Below, in pieces: positions 1 through 12,000 of a stretch of DNA of 64,000 nucleotides. The notes beneath the pieces were generated by a model, which saw only the letters and a program-made list of their open reading frames with translations, searched no databases and was not told the DNA's origin. The stretch covers positions 13,331,501 to 13,395,500 of the forward strand of contig NC_071345.1 in NCBI RefSeq assembly GCF_027744825.2, written 5' to 3'. The position numbers and the translations under genes were made by a program. Position 1 is the first letter of the stretch. Each line of letters begins with the position of its first letter. Source of the DNA: Synchiropus splendidus (taxonomy: Eukaryota; Chordata; Actinopteri; Syngnathiformes; Callionymidae).

Positions 1-1435
1 CTATAGCTAGTTCCTGCTCACCTAAACGGACTCCGCCACATCGGAACCCGCCTCCTTCACCCTCTTGTCTCTTGCCAGCCTTATCCACTTCCCCATCCAG
101 TTGGTAATTACATTCCAGCCATTATTCTCAGCTGACATTTCTGTAAAGTTAATCACACCCATTTTACCACCACGTGCAGGTCAAAGGGTGCGAGAACGTG
201 GAGAGGGTAAGTGTGTGAGAGAGAAAGTGGGAGGCGCCTTGTTCACGCCAGAGTGCGTTTATTTATTTATTTTGGGCATTTTTTTTTCTCACGACAGTCA
301 CAGGTGTGTATGTGCATTTGCATGAGTGCATGCATTATAAAGCTTATTATTCAGATATTGCGGAATTAATTGCCACACAGTGCGCTGTCTGAACATTTAT
401 CCACGCCGTCCGTGTTCCCATGGTGAGGCGATACGTACCCTGGGTAATGACGTGTAATGTGATGATGTGCAACCGACCGTCTGGTGAGTCGGGTCGCAAC
501 CCCTGGCCTCGACTGCACCCTGCCAAACGCTAGTATTCCTGCGTGCGGCAGTGTGTGCGTGTATGCATCTGCGTTTAAATCCAATCTGGCTGGCGTCTGC
601 TCACTCTTCTCTTCACTGCAGGCTGTCTGCTGTCTTTTATTTCTACTTTAATGACCTATAAAGGGACTGTTACTTTTTAAATAAACCATAAAGCAAGGGT
701 CATAAAAGGGGAGTGCAATCCTGGGTACAAGCCAAGCTCTAAGAGTGGTGTGCCTCAGTGTGCCTGTGCGCCAAGTGTGTGTTTGCATATGTTACCAGCG
801 TGCCACTGCACACCCAGCTGAACTTGCAGCCAATGGTCTGAGAAAGATCCGCGCTGGCGGGTCAAATGCGTGTCAGATACAAGTCTGTAAAATGATGGAG
901 CTACACAAGTGGTGACCTTGCTTCTTATAGGGATGAGATGGGTGGGTGAAGAGCAGGTCCGAGGTTAGACTGTTTCTTCCAAGGCCGCCTTTCGAAGCCC
1001 TTGTTGTGGGTGTAGACAGAAGCAAGCCTGGGGCAGCTTTGGCTCAATGAATAAACCCCTTTATATCACCTTGTATCATAGACTTTTCTATATTCCCACG
1101 ACTGACAGGGAGAGCTTTTGAAAGTGCTTAGAGATGCTGAGAAGTGGTTGATGCAGGTTCAACCAAGCACTACTGACAGTAATATATGAGTCTTAATAGG
1201 TGCATGCTGGCGATATCTGCGGGAGGTGTAATTTCAGTAATCCTTGTGACAGAAAAACGGAGGGAAAAAAAGTTTAGGAAACAGTACAGCGCCTGTCTTA
1301 GAAGTGAGGTCTTTGCACCATGCATATTTACATCTTAGTTAGAGGAACGTGTGGGTGCAAGTCATCGCTCCTCTACCACCTCCATATGCGCCGCAATTCC
1401 AAAGCCGAACATAAAAAAAGGGGGGGAAAAAATAA
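1..1435. other. Intergenic, no feature seen
   Basis: Both strands show only short chance reading frames. Short T runs and TG-rich words occur near 240-330. I see no splice-flanked exon, repeat family or RNA gene. Confidence 0.6.
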
Positions 1436-1820
1436 TTGCCCGTTTTAGCAGAGTGTAACGTCGAAAATGTGTGTCGCTCACGCAGAGCTTCAAACGGGCT
1501 CGGCGAGGAACAGAGAGCAAATCTTAGCACGCCGCGTTTAGGACATCAAACGGGCCGCAATCAAGCGCTTCGCAGAGAGAAGGCGGGGGAGACAGGAGGG
1601 GCTTCGAGGTGGCGATGGTGGTGGGGGCTCATTTCCTTTGACGCGCTTCTTCTTTTCCCATAAGAAGTTGAGCTTCTTCAAGCATGTATCGCAGGAGAAA
1701 GAGAGATGCGCCGAATGTGGGACATGGTTTCGCGAGATGAGTTTGTTAGCGGAACCGGGGCCTGGAGAGGTTATGCAAAAGGTTGCGCGGCGGGCAGGGT
1801 GCAATCCGCAACTTTAAATA
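1436..1820 (+). other. CpG-enriched block with a zinc-finger-like reading frame
   Basis: Distinctly more CpG than its surroundings. After a pyrimidine tract and CATAAG at about 1645-1663, the + strand reads KLSFFKHVSQEKERCAECGT then WFREMSLLAEPG until about 1769. The spacing H-x5-EK then C-x2-C-G-x-x-F recalls the linker and first half of a C2H2 finger, but the second His pair is missing. It could be a decayed or partial exon, a regulatory CpG block, or chance. Confidence 0.25.
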
Positions 1821-1997
1821 CGTTTCATTTCAGTGTCATCATCTGTCGTGCTTTCACAACAAGGACAGCCATCTTGTTCACTTGGTAGCTTTTCTTACAG
1901 TTAGAATTCCGATAAGGGGTTCACTTTTGTTCATGCATCATTTTGGTCCGCAGTCGCGATGTTAGTTTCCAGTTTCATTTTTATTTTCCTGGTTGAC

Positions 1998-2320
1998 AGT
2001 AGGCACCACAGCCTCACAGCAAGCTGGTCGTGGATCGATTCCAGCTGCAGGCCACTGTTGGTGTGAACCTGGGAACCTTTCTGTGTGGAGTTTTTATGTT
2101 CTCCCCATGCCATGATTTTCTGCGGGCACTCCAGTTTCCTCCCACATAGTCCAAAACCATACATAATTGATGACTCTGGACTGACCGTAGGTGTGTGACC
2201 TGCATTAAGGTGGCGACCTGTTCAGGGTGTCCCCCGGCTCTCGCCCAAAGTAGCTGGTTTTGGCTTCTGCCCCGTATAACCTCAATAGGGAGTATGTGGA
2301 ATAGAATGACCATGTTTTCA
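1998..2320 (+). repeat. Degenerate fish SINE-like interspersed repeat
   Basis: Contains the well-known fish repeat words CCTCACAGCAAGCTGGTCG, GTGTGGAGTTTTTATGTTCT, CCAGTTTCCTCCCACATAGT and GGCGACCTGTTCAGGGTGTC in the order of the family consensus that I recall, with many point changes. The leading part looks tRNA-like (GGATCGATTCC as a B-box-like word). I cannot name the family with certainty. Confidence 0.7.
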
Positions 2321-5300
2321 TGCAGAGACTCGATGGACTAAGGCAAAGCTAGATTAGGCTGCTGAGTACAGTTTCTGTGATTTATTCTGTTTTACATGGG
2401 CCGAGGTGGCGCTGTGGGTTCTTGATTCCTTATGTCAGTATATGAACCGTCTTATAGGAACATGTTTTGGGAAAATTTGTCAATATTCTTGGCAGATGTG
2501 AACATCACTTTTTCCTCTCTGGTGTCTCTGTATCAAACAAAAATACATCCATCCTCCATGGGGTTAAAGATTGATGCTCGATACATGAACTCTGACTGTC
2601 ACATGGGAGTTCTGAGAAAAAAGAAAAAATCAGGAGCTCAGTAAGTTTTAATATTGTATTGCAAATAATGTTCAAACAACTGAGCCGCGCTTCCTATTGT
2701 CGAGAGAGCGAGCTCCAAACAATATATCACACCCTCTGATCTTCTTGTAGGAAATTGCCACTTAGAACTGGACCCCAGTGAAGGCAGTTGAATCAAGAAA
2801 GATCATTTTATTTTTTTATTTTATTTAAGACTTTGTACAAAATGAAGATGGGGAAACTTCTGAAACGACTGAAAACAGAGCACCTATGTACCTACAGAAC
2901 ACCACCGCAAACAAATCCCTTTTAAGTTCGCCCATTTCTGACCAACTGTAAATGTTTTATCGAAATATGTTCATTCATTTTGGAGTTATTCGGTTTGCAA
3001 TACATAACCTCCATGAATGGCAGAGGTAATTATAGACTACATTAGCGTAGCTTTTCAAGGTAGCTTGACACTCGCAAAGCTCTCTATTGCTCCTCATCTC
3101 TGAAGTAAGGTAGGTGGTGTTTTTTCAAAAACAAAAAAAACTTGGGAATTGAACACTTTGGCTCATCTTGACATATAAAAAAATACATTAAAAAAAATTG
3201 GGAGGCAGCATGGCCGGGATGAGACGTGCTGAACTGCTGTTGTTTCCGTAAAGAAGACCTATAAAATGTGGTCCGGTTTTAAGACCAACAAGGGTCATGA
3301 GTTTTCACTAGGTATTCAAGGTTCTGCCTCAAAGCCAGTGACATTGGACATTGTAATATGTCTACAATTTCTTGCAATAAGAGATCACAAATACAAAGTT
3401 CTGCAATGGAAATCTGAAGTACAGTTTATGGCAGATATCTCTTCATGGTAAACAAAGACGTCCCGTCATCATCAGAATGAAAATTTGTAACAGAGCAGCA
3501 GACCAATAAAAAGGACAGCACCAAGATCATATTTAGCTGCCGCACATTCCGCCTTCCCCAGCACCAAACCGCTCACCTGGCACCCCACATCTGCCTTGAT
3601 CATCTTCTGCTAGCTGCCCTCAGGTACATTTTATGTATTTCACGGCTTATCTGAACAACTTTGAGAATTCTTAATGCGTCTTTTAAAATTAAAGTATTGC
3701 GTCGCTCCTTTTACCCTTCAACCACTCGCCCTCCTCTGGAAAGTCTTTGTTTCAGCTTTTCTCCTTTAAAAATACAGACAAAACATGTAGGGTGAAGCCT
3801 TCCCTCCTGGTGCTCGTGTCGGGGTCTTTTTATTTCATAAACCTGCGGCAGATTGACAGGCTGACAAGCTGCAATAAAGTCCTCTTTGATCCTTTTTTTT
3901 TTTTTTTTCCGCACAGAAAGCGGCTCGGCTCATTCACGTCTTCAACTTAACGTGTAACTTTTACATTACAAAGATTCTTGCCTCCAATCACCTCTTCAAA
4001 CACGTCATCCCGCCACCGGTGCCACAGAATCTCTCCACACCTCACCTCCCTCTCTCCTCTTCTATTCTCCCCTTCATCCTGCCAAGCCGTCTTGTGCTTT
4101 TCTTTCTCCCCGTTAATTCACCTGTGATCTTCCACTGCTCCCTCTCTCTTTGCTCTCTTATCCGCGTCTTTTCTCACATCTCCTCTGCACTTCTTTTGTC
4201 CTTGATTACCTAGTAGTGAGCTCCTGGCTGTGTCTCCCTGCCACTGGGTAATGGACTATTTGCATGCAAATGGCAGTGCCTGGAAAGATTAGACAGGGTG
4301 GAGTGGATGTTGAAGGAAGCAAGGGAGGAGGAGGAAAAAGGAAAGGCAAGGAAACAGACTTTGTTGAAGGAGAGAATAGACATGGAATCGAAGCTGAAAA
4401 CCAGATGAAAGGCAGGGATGAGGGCTTTTTTATTTGTCTGGCTGTCTGAAGGTCTCCATGATTGTCTTTGTTAAGATGCTATTATTGACACTCATCTTCC
4501 TGTGTGTGTGTGTGCGTGCGGCAGGCTGCACGTGAGCAAGCGTAATGCGATGCTCAAAGAGAGGAAAAGTTTCAACGCCACAGCATTTGCATGTTTATGT
4601 GCTCCTAACTAGCTTAGCTCCGAACTTGGGGAAGATAGGGCACTGCGGCAGCTCTATTTCTGAAAAATTAAAGCTGGAGACCAAAGGTTTTTTGTCTGGA
4701 GAGAGAAGCCCAGGCCTTGCCGCGTCCTCCCTCCCCTCCCTCCTCCTCCTCCGACTCCTGCAAATAAATAAGAATTTTTGATTACAGTAATCAGGGCCAT
4801 TAATAATGCAGGCGCTGTGATGATGCAGAGGAGATGAAAGATGGCTCTTCTCAACCTTTCTGTGTTAGGAGCGAGGGGAGATAGCTGCTAGCTAGCCACA
4901 CAAACATGCACACACACATACACGCGCGCGCGCGAGCAAACACAAGCCCACAAGAATCCGGCATCTGTGGAGAATTCCAACCCAAAACACAAACCAGAGC
5001 TGAGAGATGTAAATGAATCCGGTTTTCCATCGACTCCTAGATTTGATCGCAGCAGCTGGAGTGTTGATGTCCAGATCAGATCCCTATTGACACATCCCCG
5101 AATTGTATTGAAGCGACTCCGTATTTTTCGGAATCAGGAGATTCGGCGGCGTTAGATGTTCTCCATGGCTCTTTATGAAGCCAAACCCGTTGGATTTCAC
5201 TAGGAGATGAATGACTGAAGTTTTGTTTGGCTCTAATTTAAAATATGCTGAATACGACCAGGGTGACGGATTTAAAACCTGCACGGATACATAGTTCTCG

Positions 5301-8300
5301 ACAGCTACAATGAATCATGTGATTCAACAATATCATTTCTTGGATTAATATATAAACATCCGTCTTTAATTTGCTCTTCAAGCGATTCAAAAAGTTGCCA
5401 GAGAGCATCCATCACGTTCCATGGAAGGCAGAACGTTCCGCTTCAAAACAGGATTCTGAGTTGAAGACTTCCAGTCAAGGTCAGCATGTGGCCCTTGGGT
5501 CACCATATCAATGGATGGTTAGTACTGCGGCCTGACTGATCACTTCATATGTTGGAGAAGAAATTCAAGCTGTAGCACTGGTTTGGAAAAAAAAAACCAT
5601 GTCTATCAATAATGTATAACCAGTATGGATAAAAAGAAATGATTAATTTAACAAAGTTGGGCACAGGCTTGCTTGGCTTACACACTTCAGAGGCTATTTA
5701 TTTCCCTCTTTAGCTCAGCTTTAGTTTGGAGGAAAGTGCGGAGAATTCTCTCATTCCATTTTTTATCCACCTTTTAACACAGTTCAGAGTCTGTAGTGCC
5801 ACCCTGACTCTTGCTCTTTTTTGTGTCATGCAGCTTAAAAATATAAATTAGTTATTAATTTATTGCCCGATTATACTGTGTTTGACTCACAAATGTATTA
5901 GAATCTTGTGACTATTAATGTCTCCTGATCCCAGTTTGAAGAGTCGTGGGGGGATCTGCGGCACTTTTTGGACCCGTCCTTTCACACACAGCAATTTAGA
6001 CCATATTTCATACTTCACCTTCCTCCCTCCATCTTTCTCACTCCTTCCTTCACAAAGGCACACACACACACACCTTCCCCCAGGGTGAGTTGGCAGCAGG
6101 CCAGTGGTGAGGAGAGAATGCATAAAGAGCTATTGTGGCTGTTGTCGTTAATCAGGCCTGTATGCCTTCTGACAGCAGCATGCGAGGAAAGAAGACTGTC
6201 TCTCCTGTAGCCTCCCCATATACACTTGCTCTTCTCCATTAGCCTCCAACAGCCAGACTTTCAGTCTCCACTTACAAAATGCTAAAGCGTAATGGCACAC
6301 AATATCGAAAGGGAAAATGAGAGGCAGAGAGGGCCCCGGTGAGGAATAGAGGTCCATCACACCAGGGTGGCGTGGAGCCTTGAATTCAAGTTGGAGCCAA
6401 AGTGTAGGATTAAACAGAGATACCGTCTCCTGAAGTGTCGGCAAACGTCTGGTGAACTGTCTGTTGGCACCCATCAGTCCAAGTCAATTTTCCCCTGCAT
6501 TTGTAACTACTGCTTTTGTAGATGCCAGAATAATTCTGTATATATTCCTGATATTTTATTTATTGACTTGCATGCAATGTATTACATTTTAGTATTAAAT
6601 TCTTGAAATTTTAAAGCAATCCGGGATACATTTATGAAGCTGATACTACTAACACTGGACACATTTAGAACAGTTCTTAAACAACTCCTTTCAGTGACAG
6701 TTTTTTGTTACATCAAATAAATAAAACTCATGTTAAACACAGCTGAGAGGCGTGCTCACTCGCCAACTCTCCTTGTTGTCTGTCAAACAATAGTAGGATT
6801 TTGGAGGGAAAAAACCTGCAGCTACCTGGTAAATAAAATATGTTTTGTCTCAAAGATTAAGCTGTGTAAATACACATGACCGCTACAGTGACACTTCTTC
6901 AGGTGCTGAAATATCTTGCATTTTGACTGAAGGTTGGCCACTGAAAGGATATGAAATTCGAATGCCATTAACGTTTTGTTTTTGGAAATTGATTTTTTTT
7001 TCAGTATTATATGCGAGACACAACATCCCTCAAATGACCGCCATGTTCTTCTTCACAAATACTGACTCTTTCAACAGCACTTCGCATGACCATAGGCAAG
7101 GATTCAGGTCCAACATGTCAGATTTCTAATCCAATGTTCCTCATTTGTTTGAGGTTTATTTGGGGTAGTTGTGTTCTTTCAAGTCAGCCCATAAAACCTG
7201 ACTGGTGCCAGGGGTGAAATATATTTAAAAAATGATCTGTTCACCAAAGTTTTCTTCTACTTTACTTCTACTAGCTTTACTTCTACTACTACTACTACTT
7301 ATAATAATAATAAATAAAAAGTCTCAAATAATTATATCCTCAAAATGATAATAAAGGACAAGTTATTTTCTACATCTACATTATGGATTTGTTGTTCTGG
7401 GAATAAACACTCATTTTCAATTTTCAAAGAAAAATATATTTTTAATTGTGATTTATTAATTATCCGGCTTTTTTTTATAGTTGTTGTGGGATTACTGTAT
7501 ATAAATCCTGAGAAAAGCATGAGTGAAAAAAGTGAACAAAAATGGTTTGACTGAAAAAAACAATACAAACAATTCACATTATAATGAAATTGGAAAAACT
7601 ATTTGGAAGGGGAAATTTCCCATTGACCTTGATGCCACATGGGGACAGCTGCCACACCACCCTGATCTAGCATATATGTGTACTGACCTGGCATTTTATC
7701 AAAACATATGGACCTTCACCAGAAGACTCATGCTCATCACCTTATGCATATGTGTGTCTGTTCAGCACAGCTCCGCCAGGATCATGTCAAAGACTCTCCT
7801 ACAGGTGTGATCCCCAAACATCTGGCTGGTAGATTTCAAAAGCTGAGAAAGTCACGAGGGGTGATGGGAAGCCACAGTCGAGGGCTTGTACCACGGTCAT
7901 TAAACAGCAGACGGTTTGCGGGAAGGATACCGCAGCAGCATTCACCTGCTCCTTTCCCACAGTTTTGAACACAGTGCACTGGCCACCCAGTGGTCCCGGG
8001 AAGAAATGTAGTCATCCTTGGTGTGATATTAAAGTATGGGGGAAAAAAAGTTTATATTTGGATGAAAGAAGAATTATTTAAATGACGGTAACTGCTCATA
8101 TAAACACCATTCTGTAAAATTTTGAAGTATTAATCCGGCGGTTATTGTAACATAGCGGTATATAGCTAGCAAGTTTCCTGAAATTGAAATGGTGATAGAT
8201 CTCCTGTCAGGCAGCTTTAACCACTTTTGAAGTGGTTCTATCATCTTCTTTGGTTTGTAGCCCTTGAGAACTGACAGTTGGGTATTCACGACCTCCAGAC

Positions 8301-8917
8301 TGGTGTAATTGGACATGTGCGAGTGTGTGAAAACGGGCACGTGTCCAACACCTTTGAAAGATAACTGAGAGGTGAAGGAAAGCAGCAGGACAGGGGATTA
8401 AGTCCCACTGAAGTTCTCGTCATTGGAAAGCTATTTTGGAGGCGCCTTATATTTGTGATCAACCTGTGGCATCTGTGATAAACACTAACCAGTCGACGCG
8501 TCGCACCTGGATGCCGCAAAACAAGTCTTAAAAAATACATACGATACATTGAGTGGACGTTCATTTGAATTACTGCAATGTTTTCCCTTTTTTTGTTTGG
8601 GCACTAAAACCAAAGTGCTGGCAGGTGTCTGCTTTGCTCAAGCCTCTGTCATATACGATCACTTACAAATGTTTTGAATACTGACAATGCGTGCGTGCTT
8701 TTATGTGATTAAGATTGAAACGCCCATGGACTCTCCCCACTGTGTTAAAAGAAAGTTAAATACTGTGATACGCTTCCCCCTCTGAGGGTGTGCTGAATTC
8801 CTGGAGATCTCTAAAGCCCAGAGTTTACAACCATCCGGGCCGTCTAGCGCTCTTATTTTCCAATCATGAACAGTTACTAGTTTAGCAGTCTTGTCTGGAG
8901 GGATATAGTGCACGGAC
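2321..8917. other. Intergenic with simple repeats and one enhancer-like block
   Basis: No supported gene. Contents: T run at 3893-3909; TG run at 4501-4514; CA/CG alternating run at 4911-4935; A/T homeobox-rich block at 4640-4860; CTA/ATA triplets at about 7275-7316. The reading frames here are short, lack splice signals in sensible places and carry no recognisable domain. Confidence 0.55.
4640..4860. promoter_or_regulatory. Candidate conserved non-coding element
   Basis: A block of dense, non-repetitive sequence with homeodomain-type words (GATTACAGTAATCAGGGCC, CATTAATAATGCAG) next to a C/T-rich tract. It stands out from the degraded DNA around it. The call rests on composition only. Confidence 0.25.
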
Positions 8918-8929
8918 TTACTGAACAGG

Positions 8930-9050
8930 GATATCTATATTCCTCACTCCCATGGCGTAATATGACGTTGGGAAAGTGGACTTTTGCGTACAATGCTGAT
9001 GTGAAAGGCAGCTATCAGTGTAAAATGTTACGCATAGGTGTTTCAAAGGA
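8930..9050 (-). repeat. MITE-like family B, copy 1 (empty-site reference)
   Basis: On the minus strand it reads CCTTTGAAACACCTATGCGT, then AAAAGTCCACTTTCCCAACG, then TTACGCCATGGGAGTGAGGA. The same order of words occurs at 34497-34594 plus 35295-35315, where a 700-bp element interrupts it. Confidence 0.65.
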
Positions 9051-12000
9051 CTGAAAGAACGGTTTCCTTCCATAGCTTCTTCTGTAGGCCCCATGGCGCA
9101 TTGCAATAGTTGTCACAACCCACTGATATTTAGACGTTTTATTTTTATTTTATTCAGAATGTTATTGATGACGCCATACGTCATGAATAATATTTCCAGT
9201 TTTCTCAACAGTTTGCATCAAGTGTATTTTTCTCTTCTTTTTTTTCTTTCGTAAATCTGATGAACATGACTTGCACCTGGTTCTGCTGCTGGTTGGAATT
9301 TTTGATGACAAATATCTTGACGCTGATCACATGGTTTCATGTCAATTTACAAGGTTTTGGTTTGTTTACATGTGTGGTTATTCAACACAAATGGTGGGGC
9401 CTGAGCGTCCAAGACATATTTGGTCAACAGGCAGCCTTCTCCTTCAATTCTTAGACATTATTTAACATGTGACCCTGGAAATGTGATCGATGTTACATTT
9501 TCGCGAGGTAATTTCAAACTGTCTTCCATCATAGTGCCCCATGATAATGAGATTATCACAGTGTTTCACCTGACAGCACACATGAATTACCCCCGAGCCT
9601 GGATTCAAGTCGCCTCCTCATCTTTATAAATAAAAAGTTGCTCTTGTCTTTCACCTTGCAACGCACTTGAATATTTTCCATCACGTTTCTTTAGCGTCTA
9701 CATGTGAAATATAATCTTCGCCGTCTGAGGTGGCACGACGCGATCGTTGTCCTAACCTTTATTTACAACCACTTGTTCGGTGACCAACTTCTCGCAGCAC
9801 CTTCCAAACATCTGTTGATAGGAATGATTCACTGTCCGCTTTCTCTTAATGAGTTTGCCTCCATCTGTCTAAGTAAAAAAAATAAAGGTTTATTAAGGTT
9901 TTGAGATGCGTTTCAGCTCCGCCACGTCGAGCCCTCATGAATATTTCTGGAGCGGGCGATAGGAAGATGCAATAAAAATGATCTGTGATGGCAGTCAATG
10001 CCAAATGACCATATAAATTTTGAATTAGTCATTGCTAACATATGCTGCTGTAGCATCTCCGTACACTCACTAATGTAAGCCTGAGGCCTTTACAGTATGT
10101 TGAGCTTTTGGAGACATGATGGAAACTGACGTCGCCATCTAACTAATGTGTTCATTACGTGGGGCTGAGGCTAGTAGTTAGCGCTGGACAACGCTTGACC
10201 TCTGTTCATTTCCAGTGACGTCATCTCCAGTACGGATTCATGCGGAGTCCACGTTCCCAGCATGGAGTTGACACATGGATGATGCTGGATTTAACATTCA
10301 CACTATGGGCACTTGCATGTCAGCACACATCAGCTAGAGTCAGCTATGCTCATGGTGTACGTGATTCACATGACAGAGTGGCGAATTGGGCTCACAGCGA
10401 AGATTCTCAATGGGTTCGCAACATCGGTCACGTCAGAATCAATCGAGTCAGGGTGAGTAAGGTGGGTGAGAAGGTGATGCATGGTCGGACTCTCAATACT
10501 GATCCTGTTCGATCTTGACTGCAGCCTGCGCGGGATTTAAGGCAGACCCCATCGCCTGCCAAGATTTGGCTGATAGTTTGCTTGAGTTGTGATTCAGACT
10601 GGATCATACTGTCCACTCAGGTCACCATCTCTTTTATTTGACGGGCAGTCACGTCACCTGACAGTGGACTCTTGCCATCGAAACTCTGCATGAATACACA
10701 GGTCCGTTCAGCTTGAGTTCCAACTCAAGTTACGCAGCACGTCGACTGTTCTTGGTTGGAGCTGCCGATCATGAAGGATTATCATCTGCATTAATGATGG
10801 GTATTATAATATTCTTGCCATAAACCGTCATATGTTGCTATATTGTAGGGTAGTGGATGGGAAAAGACGATTGACTCCAAACAGTTCTCATCTGAACTGG
10901 GGTGATATCCTTTCAGAGGCCCTCCCACCAGACACTTCAGAACCAGTCCTCACTTTGAAACTGTCACTTCTGCCTAGTGCACTCACTGCAAGTCAGCCAT
11001 CCACCTTTCATGTCGCATAGGTGTTTTCATGGCGTAAAATATTTTCCCTACCATGAGACATTCTGTGGGTAACAGCATTTATTTAACCAGAGTGAAAGGA
11101 GTGCCACCCCATGGCTTAAACCCAACCCCAAGCTCTTTCTCTTACGTGATGCGCATCCCACTGCATCCCAGAGCATGAGCCTCAATTCAAAGGCGAATGT
11201 GCTAATTCGCTATTTTCGCCCGCAGGTCCGAAGTTCCAACTCCACAGCCGGTCTCAGCTGCTGCTTCTCGTCTCCGGTCCTCCACAAGATCGGCTCTGTT
11301 GTACAGTGCATTTGGAGCGCTTTCAGGAAAATAAAACACCTGACTTTCTGATTTCATCGGTTTGATTTATTAGATTTATTTTGGCAGCATGACGCTCTTT
11401 AGCCTGTAATAATCCATATAACAGCTGCGTTGTTGTATAAGCCGCAGGGTCAGACCACACGAATAAAGTAGCAGGTTATTGTCCGGACTGATTCAAAGAC
11501 GGCAATACTGCGTTTGAGAAACCAAAATTTCAAAACTGCATTCTTGAAAGCCTGAAGCCACAGTTAGCAGAAAGCTATTCAGTGTCAGTTAACCAATTGG
11601 TAGAACCAAGTTGCCTGCTTATCACATATATATAACCGCATAACAAACTGAACAAATGTGGATGTATTATTAATTGTTAGCCAACCCGTTTCAGACGGAG
11701 AGAATCCTAAAGTTCTCTCCATTTCAAATAGGCAGCTCAGATGTTTATGTATGTTTTGACCTGTTGGGTATTTTTTTGGCCTCTTTCTGTTCATATTCTC
11801 TCTTCCTCTTTGTTCTCACTGGAGAGGAATCTTTCCTTCCCATGGCTTGCAACTGGTTACTGTAGTTAAAAAATTCTATTGAGACTCGAAGAAGACATAA
11901 CAATGGTGGATATTCTGTTTCGTCTTTTGTGCAAGAGGTGCATTATCAATACTTCTTCCACAGTTGGTTTTGGAATTTGTCTTTGCCTCTGGGCGGCTCC

